Assembly (NCBI GenBank): GCA_014218235.1
Contig: CM024766.1
Location: forward strand, 26,447,346-26,511,345
Reading direction: 5' to 3'
Source: Colocasia esculenta
Taxonomy: Eukaryota > Streptophyta > Magnoliopsida > Alismatales > Araceae
Length of the DNA stretch: 64,000 nucleotides
The notes under the pieces: model-generated
The model's input: the letters and a program-made list of their open reading frames with translations, nothing else
Told to the model about the DNA's origin: nothing
Databases searched by the model: none
Made by a program: the position numbers and the translations under genes
In this document: positions 46,534 through 57,382 of the stretch, piece by piece
Layout of the letters: each line of letters starts with the position of its first letter
Position numbering within the stretch: position 1 is the stretch's first letter

Positions 46534-49500
46534 ATGGCCGCACCTATTGTTTCCGGCAGCGTCGGGGGCTATGGAGTCGAGTTCCTCACAGCGGAGCAGC
46601 AGGAAATGTTCACTTTTGTGAAGACGAAGCTCTATGGAAACAAGGCAGTGGACATTGCAGACTTAGAGAAGAATGGGATGCACAACATCGTGGCAGCAAT
46701 GGAAAGGAGGAAGTGGACAGAGATTGCAACTTTCTCTGAGGTAAGCTATCCAGACTTGGTGAAGGCTTTCTATGTTTGCTTGAGAACTGAGGCGGACGGG
46801 TCCTTGACATCATCTGTCAAAGGTACCCGGATTAAAGTTGATCATGAGCTATTGAGGTCTTTATTTGGAGTTAGCACCACTGGTCACAGTGGGATTCACA
46901 CTGTGGATTCCCAAGCAAAGGGACTAGGGATTGTAGGTCCCGAATTTCAGTTGAAGGATGGAAAACTTGATATTAATCAGATGAATGCATTCAACCGTCT
47001 ATTGCACTTTATAGTTTGTAAAATTTTGGTTCCAAGAAGTGCTACATTCTCTACGTGCACCAAGGCAGATTCGGACATGATGTTCTGGGCCATCTAGAAC
47101 AAGGAGATAAACATGGCTGAAGTTATTCTGGAGCGAATGAAGTTTGCTCATGCTCAGATTTGGGACACAAAGAGCAAATTAAATGTGTCTCTGCCATATG
47201 CCCATCTGCTCACTAAAGTATTCAAACATTTTAGCATAAATTTATCTAGAGCAGTAGTAGAGAAGATGGGGCAAGCTATCCACAGCAGAAATTTTAAGGA
47301 AAAGCAGATTTTCTGTGGTAAATGGTGTTGGGACCAAAACTTCGGTGGTTGAGGGTGAGGCCATAATTGGCAAAGCCCAAGAAGTCCAGGAAGAGGTAGG
47401 AGAAGCTACAGCCCAAATAGCTCAAGAAGAATCCGCAACAGCAGCAGAGGTACCTAATGTCCAAGAAGAACAACAAGAAGGTCACAGTTCAGAGACTGCA
47501 GTAGTTCAAGAGGAATCAGTACAGGTAGAAGCACCAGCAGAGCAGGCAACAGCACCAGCAGATATTATTCAGGAAATTGTTGAGGAAATCAGAACCAGTG
47601 AGAGAAGGATAGAGGATATTCCTCTAGAGCACCTCGTACCTGTAGAAGAATTCCAAGAGATTGCCCCGCCTACTTCTAGGATAGGGTCAGTCCTCCGAAG
47701 AGCACTTGAGTCCATTCCAAGCACTCAAGGTGTGGAAGAGGTTTCTAGTGTTGAGGAATCTGTGGCACCAGACCACACAGATGGCAGTTCTGTGGAAGAT
47801 GCTCCCAGCCAGAAGGAGCAAGAAGAACCTATCCCTGAAGCTGTGGCATCAGTCCACACTGAAGAAGTTGTTATGGAGGAAGCTCCCATTCAGGGGGAGC
47901 AAGAAATTATTGTTGAAAATGATCAAGTGGAAGATGTTCCTACTCAGGGGGAGCAAGATCAAGAAAATGAGGATGTGGCATCCGGCCACAATGATGTTCA
48001 GATGGAAGATCCTCCTGTCCAGGAGGAACATACAACAACAGTTCATGATGATGCACCCATGGAAGATGCCCCTGCTGAAGGGGAGACTTTGGGTGAGAAA
48101 GAAGGTGAGGCTCAGGGGGAGAGAACAGAAAATCCCCCAGAAAATCAGTTCAGAGAAGGAGAAACCACCAGTTCTTTAGAATCAGATGAGCAGGATGATC
48201 ATGGTGATCAACAGGAACCCATGGACAAGGCAAGGGAGAAAGGAAAGGAAGTTGCTTCAGATATTCCTCTCCTTGCGGATGCTCCACATCAGAGGCCACA
48301 GAGACAAAAATTGTTATAAATTTGAAGCCTATGATAGAGAGATTGGATGCCCAAGGTGAAATTCTATGCTCAATACAATCAGATGTCAACTCAATTTTTA
48401 TGAGCCAGGCCTCGGCAGCAAAAGAGTTGTCACAAGTGAAGAATGCTATCAGATGGTTTAATAAAGAATTACGGAGCATGAAGTCTATGCTTTCCGATAT
48501 CTTGAAGGAGGTAAGAGCACTAGCACCTCATTCTACTCTACCACCTGCTCCTCAGCCATCTGAGGGAACTGAAGAAGATGTTTCTAGACCATCTGGGTCT
48601 GTGCCTGCAGAAGAATCAGGGCCATCCGGGCCATCTGTTGTTGAAGATGCACCTCGGCCAATAGGGCCATCAGCTAAAGGGCCAGCAGGGCCAGTTGAGG
48701 AAATGTCAGGGCCAACCGAGCCAGTGGAGACTGAGTCTGAGCAAATCCAAGCAGAAGAAGAAGTTGTTTCTCCAGAGCCCCCAGCTCCTTCACCCATTCA
48801 GACACCAACCCCTCCTTCTCCACCTTCCTCCTCAACAGCACCACCAGCTCCTCAACCATTTAAACAGCCAAAACCCATAACCATCTCTTCTCCTACCCCC
48901 TTTCCTTCCCAATCCTCTTCACCTCCTGTCTCTTCCACACACATTCCTCCACCTAAGCCTCTCTTTGAGGTACCTCTAGTCTCCTTTTCAGCTGGAGCCT
49001 CCTCATCCTCTGGTCCATCTTCTTCTGGACCACATGCTTCAACTTCTTCTATCCCACATTCTCTTCTTCATCCTATTTCTCCTCCCTCCTTCATTACACT
49101 CATTCTGAAGGGTGCTCAGGTTGATGGTCCCTTTCTTAGGGCCATCAAAGATGAGTTTAAGGAAGCCATTCTCCGATCTGTTCTGAAGGTTGGAGAACAT
49201 GTTCATAGGACAGACTCTTCTAGTCCTGTCCATAAGAAACACAAAATCACCTCCACATCATCTAAATCCTCTGATCCTCATTATCCCCCTCTATGGTTTT
49301 CTCTGACAGTGGACACCAAGAATAAACCTCTTTACAGAGAATTCCTTCAGAAAGTGGTCTTTGCTTCTATTTTCAATCTTCCTCATCTAGATCTTACTGA
49401 TCACCTTAATGTCATTTTCCCTTATAGTTCCCTCTCCAAATTCATAAAATCTAAAATCTTCTCTCTAGCCAAATCCCAAACTGAAGAGCAGTGGGCTCGG

Positions 49501-49830
49501 GGGCATAAAGCTCTCTACAATAAATTTCTTCTTGCCAGATCTGCCAGGTTCCCTCCAAGGGACCATTCCCTGACATTATCTGAATGGTTCCTGATGCACC
49601 ATAAGGACACCTGGGCTCCCTTCAATCAAAAGGAGATCAAGATGATCCGACATTTCAAAATGTTCAATGACTAATGGTATCTTCATCGTCTCCCTGAGAT
49701 TCATTTGGGTAAGTTCAAGGATGCCATCAAAGCACTTGGATCAGTTGAAGCCCACACTGAAGCTGTCCAAGTTGATTTTGCAACACTCCAGTTGCCTGAT
49801 ACTACCTTTCTTCCCCCCCTTCACTCTCTG
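46534..49830 (+). pseudogene. Third ORF of copia A, first part (plant transposon-protein domain, acidic, coiled coil, proline-rich)
   Basis: ATG 46534 begins MAAPIVSGSVGGYGVEFL. The N-terminal domain (to about 47300) includes DIADLEKNGMHNIVAAMERR, FNRLLHFIVCKILVPRSATF and WDTKSKLNVSLPYAHLLTK; I read it as the plant-specific 'putative plant transposon protein' domain. An acidic repeat region follows (47380-48270, with repeats like EDAPIQGEQ), then a coiled coil (48330-48510), a Ser/Pro-rich part (48530-49080) and a C-terminal domain (49081-49830). Breaks: TAG 47095-47097, frame changes near 47305 and 48310, TAA 49672-49674. The position after pol corresponds to the env-like ORF of SIRE1, but I see no signal peptide or membrane segment. 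Confidence 0.78.
49826..49830. other. Left target duplication of copia B (CTCTG)
   Basis: It matches CTCTG at 63372-63376 exactly. Confidence 0.93.
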
Positions 49831-50039
49831 TGATGATCAGATCATCCCCATGTAATTATAATTAATTACATATTTATTTTGGTGATTAACAAAACAATAT
49901 CAAAGTTTTCTAACATGCATTCTATGAGTCTTAAGCACAGGAAATAAACAAGGAAAATCAAGCACATATGGTAAGTACTAAATACTTCTGTCAATAAGCC
50001 AGGTAAGTGCATTTCTCTAAGTCCACATCGACTTCTGTT

Positions 50040-50860
50040 GAAAGTCACAACGATTTCATAAGTGTTTTAACGATTTCCTTGTAAGACTGGAAAGTCATGT
50101 TGTTTCAAACAAGTCGATCCTGTAACGATTCTATAAGTCATCGTAACAATTTCTTTAAAGCTCGTAATGACTTGCCTGTCGCAACGATTCTATAAGTAAT
50201 CACAACGATTTCTTTAGAACTCGCAACGACTTGCTTGCCGCAACGATTCTATAAGTAATCATAATGATTTCTTTAGAAACTCGCAACGACTTGCTCGCCG
50301 TAACGATTTCTTAAGTAATCATAATGATTTCTTTAGAACTCGCAACGACTTGCTTGCCGTAACGATTTGTTAAGTGTTTCACAACGATTTCTTCAGTGAA
50401 CACAACGACTTGCGTTCTGTAACGATTTGTTAAGTGTTTCACAATGATTTCTTCAGTGAACACAACGACTTGCGTTCTGTAACGATTTGTTAAGTGTTTC
50501 ACAACGATTTCTTCAGTGAACACAACGACTTGCGTTCTGTAACGATTTGTTAAGTGTTTCACAACGATTTCTTCAGTGAACACAACGGCTTGCGTTCTGT
50601 AACGATTTATTAAGTGTTTCACAATGATTTCTTCAGTGAACACAATGACTTGCGTTATGTAACGATTTGTTAAGTGTTTCACAACGATTTCTTCAGTGAA
50701 CACAACGACTTGCGTTCTGTAACAATTTGTTAAGGGTTTTACAATGATTTCTTCATTGAACACAACGATTTGCTTTGTGTAACGATTTGATAAGTAGACA
50801 CATTGAATCCTTCAGTAAATGTAACGATTTGCTATGATTCATAAAGACTTGGTCAAACTG
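50040..50860 (+). repeat. AACGATTT minisatellite of the 5' LTR of copia B
   Basis: From 50360 to 50780 seven units of exactly 60 bp follow each other, each made of three 20-bp subunits: TAACGATTTGTTAAGTGTTT, CACAACGATTTCTTCAGTGA and ACACAACGACTTGCGTTCTG. Degenerate units lie on both sides. The open minus-strand frame with a 20-residue repeat is a by-product of the 60-bp period. Confidence 0.94.
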
Positions 50861-51337
50861 ACTTGATAACGATTTCATATCTTACATCGACTTGATACTC
50901 TCTTTCTCTAAGAAGCGTTGACTAGTCAAAGTCCACGTATATATCTCTCTGACACTCCTACATTTATGAGATCTAAACGTACCTCTGCATGCATGCATAC
51001 GATAACGTCTATTATCATGCTAACTCTGTATACGTCTTTTAGATTCAGCTATTTGGCTTTACTATTTTCATGACTATTTCTTTTACCGTTGACTGACATC
51101 AAAGACAGCTTAGCTGTCCACTGTTCAAGATTGAAATTTGTGTAGATCTCTGATCCAGTTCCACTTTACAATGATTGGACAAATTAGAAGCCAAAGGATA
51201 TCTCAGAAGATCTCATCTCTTTGTGTGCTCAAGTGATCAAAAGGCTGTTGACTGGAAGCTTCCAAGTATCATCCAGTCTAACGTCTACTTGAGAGAGAGA
51301 CAACGGACACATCAACGGTTATATTTCAAAATGGAGA

Positions 51338-51344
51338 TATAAAT
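51338..51344 (+). promoter_or_regulatory. Putative TATA box of the 5' LTR of copia B
   Basis: TATAAAT after GGAGA, the same in the 3' LTR at 62617-62623. Transcription would begin shortly downstream and include the leader hairpins. Confidence 0.5.
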
Positions 51345-51649
51345 TCAAGAGAAGACCAACGAAGCAAAAAAAATGAATCAAAATCTGAAAGGAGAACAAT
51401 TGAAAACAACTACGCTCAAGCTTTCAAATCTTTTCAAAGATCCCCAGAGCCAACAACTTCATTCCACTTTTGCTTTTGCTCTTTGCTCTCCTCGCTGTAG
51501 TGAAAATCTTGAGAGAGCTTGTGCAGTCTTGAGAGAGCCTTGATCTTGTTTATTTCTTCTGCTCTCAGTACTGCTTGCTTCAGATCATAGCTTGGTGAAG
51601 CTTGATCTAGGGGCTGAAATTCTTTTTATTCCGTTTGTATTGTTTCCCT

Positions 51650-51820
51650 TCGGTGTGAAGGAAGACCTGGTGGGAGCCAGGGTGTAGTATTCCCTTTGGT
51701 GTGAAGGAAGACCCGATGGGAGCCAGGGTGTAGTATTCACTTCGGTGTGAAGGAAGACCTGGTGGGGTATCTAGGGTGGTGTATTTCCCTTTGTGTGAAG
51801 GAAGACCAGCTGAGCTGGGT
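51650..51820 (+). repeat. Leader hairpin repeats of the 5' LTR of copia B
   Basis: Four tandem units of about 45 bp built on GTGTGAAGGAAGACC, each followed by a potential stem: CCTGG(51666)/CCAGG(51677), a weak one near 51712, CCTGG(51758)/CTAGG(51771) and CCAGC(51806)/GCTGG(51814). Confidence 0.7.
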
Positions 51821-52096
51821 GTTTGTTGTGTCCATAGGGGGACTGTACCCTAGTTAGTGGAATCCTGAGTTGTTGCTCAGGGACTGGACGTAGGACTCCT
51901 AAGGAGAGGAGGTCCGAACCAGGATAATTCTTGTGTTGTATGATTGTTTTCCTTGTGTGATTGCCTTTCGAACTAACAGCTACTAACCTCTATCGAAGAA
52001 CGTTGTTGTGTGAATGTTTTTTATTTATAGGTACTAATTAATTATTTTTAAAAGACCCATTCACCCCCTCTCTGGGCTCGTCAACTGGGCAACAAG

Positions 52097-52108
52097 TGGT
52101 ATCAGAGC
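52097..52108 (+). other. Primer binding site of copia B (iMet)
   Basis: TGGTATCAGAGC lies two bases after the LTR end. Confidence 0.94.
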
Positions 52109-52158
52109 TAGTCTCTTCGACAAAGAAGTAGATCCAGCGATCTGAAGAGTAAAGATCC

Positions 52159-53928
52159 ATGGCAGCCCAAAGTCACAACGAAGGTCAGTCTGTCAACCGA
52201 CCACCATTTTTTGATGGAGAGGATTACACATATTGGAAAACCAGAATGGAGTATTTTCTGCAAGGCCACGATTATCAGATTTGGTCCATAGTAGAAGAAG
52301 GTGATCTCCTGGTCACAAACGAGAAAGCTCAATGGACAGATGACGACAGAAAAAGATTTCCTTGAACTGTAAAGCGAAGAGTATATTGTGTTGTGCACTG
52401 AGTAAAAAGGAATTCAACAGAGTTTCAGCCTGCAAATCCGCAATGGAGATGTGGGAAAAGCTTAGATTCACCTACGAAGGCACAGACAAGGTGAAGGAAA
52501 CAAGAATAGATATTCTTGTAACACAATACGAGAGATTTCAAATGCAGTCAAGTGAGTCCATAACCCAAATGTTCAGTAGATTCACAGATATCACAAATGG
52601 GTTAGCTGGACTAGGAAAGACCTATGAAATGGGAGACATGGTCAGGAAAATTCTTAGACCTTTACCATCCTCATGGACTCCAAAAGTAACAACCATTAAG
52701 GAGGCTAATGATCTAAAGAGAATGTCATTGGAAAAGCTCGTTGGGTACCTTATGGCCCACGAAATTAATATGGAGAGATTAGGAGAATCCTCCAGCAGAA
52801 AGAAGCAACCGAATGCACTCAAAGTCAATGAGGATTCATCAGAAGAATCTCAGGATAACAGTGAGAGCAACAAGGACAGTGACAATGAAGAAGCCATGCT
52901 CTCTAGAAGACTACAGCGGATCCTAGAAAAGAAGAAGAAGTTCCAATCTGGTGGAAGACATCTCAAAAGAAACAAAGATTTCAAGAGACCAGATGCAAAA
53001 GATCTAAAGAAAGGAGAACCCATCTGCTATGAATGCAAAAAACCAGGACACATCAAAGCTGAGTGTCCAAGATTCAAGAAGCCGGAGTTTAGGAAGAAAG
53101 AAAGCTCCAAAAAGTTAAGAAAATACAAGAAGAAGGCGATGGCAGCAGCATGGGAAAACAGTAGCGACTCAGACAGTGAGTCAAGCTCCTGCAGCGATGA
53201 AGAAGAAGACAACTTGGCCTTCATGGCTAATACTGAAGAAAATGTAACCTCTGATTCTTCTTTTGATTCCTGCAATGATTCTGATTCAGACAATTTAGAG
53301 GAAGCATTCAACGAATTGTATAATAAATATAAAGAAGTAACTAAATTGTTAAAAGTAAGTAAGAAAAATAGTGCTTGTCTAGAAAACACTAACTCAGATC
53401 TGAAAATAGAAAATGAGGAATTAGAAAAACAAATAACTGAACTTAAAAGAAGAAATGAATTACTATGTGAGGATCTAAAAGCTAAGAATGAACAAATAAT
53501 TAAACTTGAAAAACAAGCAAGCTCAGATGAACTGAAAACTGAAATTAAGATACTAACAGAAGAAAATATTAAGTTATCCAGCTATTGGAAAAATTTACAA
53601 ATGGCAAAAACTCTCTCATATTAAAAGGTGCTAGAAGATCAGGTAAAAAGAAAAATGGATTAGGATATATACCTCCAGATAATGAAGAAACTATAATTCA
53701 TCCTAAATATACCCAACACCAAAATTTGTACCCGAACAAGATATAACATATAAGGCTAACTTTAAATATATTGAAAGAGTTACTAAAACATCATGTTGTA
53801 GCCACTGCAACAAGTTAGGTCACATAAAAGAAATATGTCCAATAAGACATAAGAAATGGATAATAAAAGGAAAAGTTGATGATACTAACCCTTCAGGACC
53901 CAAAAGAATTTGGGTACCTAAAACTTGA
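52159..53928 (+). pseudogene. gag: gag of copia B (UBN2-type capsid, two zinc knuckles, coiled coil), broken
   Basis: ATG 52159 (MAAQSHNEGQ) is open to TGA near 52363; one A is missing in an A-run near 52350 relative to copia A. The main frame 52362-53624 holds the capsid core, zinc knuckle CYECKKPGHIKAEC near 53026, an acidic serine-rich stretch and a coiled coil (about 53300-53570). Frame changes near 53583 and 53706 follow. The second knuckle CSHCNKLGHIKEIC lies near 53796. It ends WVPKT then TGA 53926-53928. All three main breaks are indels, so assembly error in homopolymers should be kept in mind. Confidence 0.88.
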
Positions 53929-56900
53929 TGGTTTTATTTCAGGGCAACACTCGAGCATCCAAATGGTATTTGGACAGTGGATGCTCAAGGCACATGTCAG
54001 GGAACCGGAAGCTGTTCACCCATCTCCAAGCTGAAGAAGGAACAGTCACCTATGGAGACAATGGGAAAGGCACAGTCATTGGCAGTGGTTCCGTGAGCAA
54101 CAAAGGAAAGATAGTCATTGAAGATGTACTGCTAGTCAAAGGGCTGAAGCACAATCTAATTAGCATCAGCCAGCTTTGTGACAGAGGCCATCAGATTCAG
54201 TTTCAAGAGTCAAAGTGCAGCATATTAAAGGATGGAGTAGTAATTTTCGAAGCCAATAGAGAAAAGAATCTATACACACTCCATCTTGAAGAACTCAAGG
54301 ATCAAGATGTCTGTCTGGCAGCAAACAAGGATCAATCTACTGAATTGTGGCACAGAAGACTAGGTCATTGCACATAGATGGGATGAGAAAATTACTAAAG
54401 AAAAATCTTGTGGAAGGACTGTTAAAGGTCAGTGCAAAAATGGAAGGTGTCTGTAGACCTTATGCTAAGGGAAAGCACACCAAGAGCTCCTTCAAGTCAA
54501 AGACAGTAGTAACCACCTCAAAACCCTTCGAACTCCTTCACATGGATCTATTTGGGCCAATGAGGACTACCAGTCTTGGAGGAAAGAACTTTGGATTTGT
54601 CATAGTTGATGATTACTCAAGATTCACATGGGTGTCATTCCTAGAGCATAAGGATGACACATTTGAAAACTTTGTCAGTTTCAGCAAGAAAGTCCAGAAG
54701 GATCAAAAGTTCAGCATTGTGTCTATCCGATCAGATCATGGTGGTGAATTTCAGAATGCAAATTTGCTAAATTCTGTGATGATCAGGGAATTGAGCACAA
54801 TTTCTCAGCACCAAGGACACCACAACAAAATGGAATTGCTGAGAGAAAGAATAGAACTCTATTGGATATAGCAAGAACAATTCTATCTGAATATGATCTG
54901 CCAAGGTATTTTTGGGCCGAGGCAATCAACACAGCAAGCTACATTATCAACAGAGTTATGATCAGGTCAATCCTGAAGAAGACTGCATATGAATTGTTCA
55001 AAGAAAGAAGCAAAAAATCAGTCATTTCAGAACCTTTGGTTGTCCTTGCTTCATCCACAACAATGGAAAAAGGGACATTGGTAAGTTGGATGCCAAATCA
55101 GATGAAGGCATCTTCATGGGGTACACCTCTAAACCCAAAAGCTATAGAGTATTTAATAAATGCACTTTATTAATTGAATAATCTGTACATATTATTTTTG
55201 ATGAAACTAACCCTTCCTTGAGAAAGGAAGAAGATAGTGATAATGATGATGCAGATGAGCTGTCCAAGAAACTAAAGAATACATCAATTGAAGACAAGGA
55301 TGATCCACCTCTGGAAGACATGCAACAAAAGGAAATTACACATGAAAATCTTCCAAAGGAATGGAGATACAAGAAAGATCACCCACTCGAAAATATTATT
55401 GGTGATCCATCTGTAGGGGTAAGAATAAGAGATAATGTAATTCCTTGTGATTACCTAGCATTTGTTTCTCAAATAGAGCCGAGGACAGTCAATGAAGCTC
55501 TTTGTGATGAATCTTGGATATTAGCCATGCAAGATGAACTAAATCAGTTCAAGAGAAACCAAGTATGGTCACTTGTTCCTAGACCATCAGACCATCCGGT
55601 TATTGGCACCAAATGGGTGTTCAGAAACAAATTGGATGAGGCTGGTGTAATCTTAAGAAACAAGGCCAGATTGGTAGCTCAAGGCTATTCCCAAGAGGAA
55701 GGCATAGATTTCAATGAAACCTATGCACCTGTAGCTAAACTTGAGGCTATTAGATTATTACTTGCATATGCATCAGCATTAGATTTAAAACTATTTCAAA
55801 TGGATGTCAAGTCTGCATTCTTAAATGGCTTTATTAAAGAGGAAGTTTATGTGGAACAACCCCCGGGTTTTGATGACACAGAATTTCCTAATCATGTTTT
55901 CAAACTCCATAAGGCTTTGTATGGTTTAAAACAAGCGCCTAGAGCCTGGTATGAAAGACTTAGCTCTTTTCTTTTAAACCATGGTTTCAGTAGAGGTCAA
56001 GTAGATAGCACTCTCTTCATAAAATCTAGGGTCAAACACATATTATTAGTGCAAATTTATGTAGATGACATAATCTTTGGTTCTACTGATGAATCCCTCT
56101 GCAAGTATTTTGAGAAGCTTATGCAGGGAGAATTTGAAATGAGCATGATGGGAGAGCTAAATTACTTCCTTGGACTACAAATCAAACAAGGAAAGGAAGG
56201 AACTCACATCTGTCAATCAAAGTACACAAAAGAACTCTTGAAGAAATTTGGATTTGAAAATACCAAGCCACTGTCAACACCAATGAGTACATCAACAAGG
56301 TTGGACAGTGACAAAGATGGTAAGAAAGTAGATCAAAAGGTCTACAGAGGTATGATTGGCTCATTACTTTATTTAACAGCTAGTAGACCTGATATTCTAT
56401 TTAGTGTCTGCATGTGTGCTAGGTATCAAGCAGATCCTAGAGAATCGCATTTGATCTCAGTAAAAAGAATATTTAGATATTTAGCTAGAACCCATGACTT
56501 AGGTCTATGGTATCCAAAATCGTGTGACATTACTTTAGTAGGATACTCTGATGCTGACTATGCTGGATGCAAAGTAGATAGAAAAAGCACCAGTGGTTGT
56601 TGTCAATTTCTTGCAGGGTGTTTGATATCCTGGTCCTCAAAGAAACAAAATTCAGTAGCACTGTCTACAGCTGAAGCTGAGTACGTGGCTACTGGAAGTT
56701 GTTGTACACAACTCCTATGGATAAAGCAACAACTTGAGGATTTTGGACTAAATATCAAATCAATTCCACTATTGTGTGATAACACCAATGCCATCAATCT
56801 CACCAAAAATCCAGTTCAGCATTCAAGGACCAAGCATATTGAGGTTAGATATCATTTTATTCGTGATCATGTAGCAAATGGTAACATAGAAATATCCTTT

Positions 56901-56999
56901 ATTGACACAAATAGTCAGTTAGCAGATATTTTCACAAAAGCCCTACCTGAAGAGAGATTCACATCTCTTAGAAGGGAATTGGGGATGTGTAATTTGTGA
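53929..56999 (+). pseudogene. pol: pol of copia B (protease, integrase, RT, RNase H), first half broken
   Basis: Protease WYLDSGCSRHMSG near 53963; integrase binding ELWHRRLGHC near 54343; core LLHMDLFGPM near 54534, IRSDHGGEFQN near 54727, NGIAERKNRTL near 54831; RT MDVKSAFLNGF near 55800, catalytic YVDD 56058-56069; RNase H YSDADYAGCKVDRKSTSG near 56545. Frame changes lie near 54360, 54765 and 55005, and a TAA near 55180. From 55218 to TGA 56997-56999 the RT/RNase H region is a single open frame of 593 codons. Pol starts in a different frame from gag. Confidence 0.92.
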
Positions 57000-57382
57000 A
57001 AAGATTTCTGTTTGAAACTGGTACAAAAATTTTCAGATTTAAGTAATTTTTCCCTCCATCGATTTAAGCACAAGAAATTCAATTTATCTTTCCTGGCAGC
57101 TCTTTTATTAAAGTCGGTTTGAATAGTCAAACTCTTTTGTCGTCTTTTGCTGCCGTTTGGCGCCTCTATCTCTCTCTCTTCGATATATATTTTTTAATTG
57201 AAATCAATGCGAAGAACGATTCATCTCCCTCTTTTATCTGATTGTGCGAGCCGATGCCCTAACCACTTCAACAACGACTCTCGACCTTTTGAAGCTTTGC
57301 TCCCCTTCCCGCGAAAAATCTCTTGAGGGCTTTCACCCCTTCCCTCATCTCAACCCTCCAGAAACCTTCTTCACCTGATTCC
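57000..57382 (+). promoter_or_regulatory. Spacer before ORF3 of copia B: candidate internal promoter or splice acceptor
   Basis: It contains a TATA-like GATATATATTTTTTAATTG at about 57181, then a pyrimidine-rich stretch ending CAACCCTCCAG (CAG 57359-57361), exactly 21 nt before ATG 57383. Copia A has the same arrangement. Either a spliced subgenomic RNA or an internal promoter would explain expression of ORF3; both are inference. Confidence 0.45.

Larger units (their letters stand above)
49831..52094 (+). repeat. 5' LTR of copia B (2264 bp)
   Basis: It begins TGATGATCAG and ends GGGCAACA. Contents in order: AACGATT array with seven exact-length 60-bp units, TATA-like box, leader hairpins, the block GGACTGGACGTAGGACTCC (51882-51900) and a C-rich end. 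Confidence 0.94.

Noticed and set aside
50311..50763. 150-codon open frame on the minus strand with a perfect 20-residue repeat
   Set aside because: It is the shadow of a 60-bp tandem repeat (multiple of three without stops). The same happens at 61771-62043. It has no coding signature beyond the repeat.
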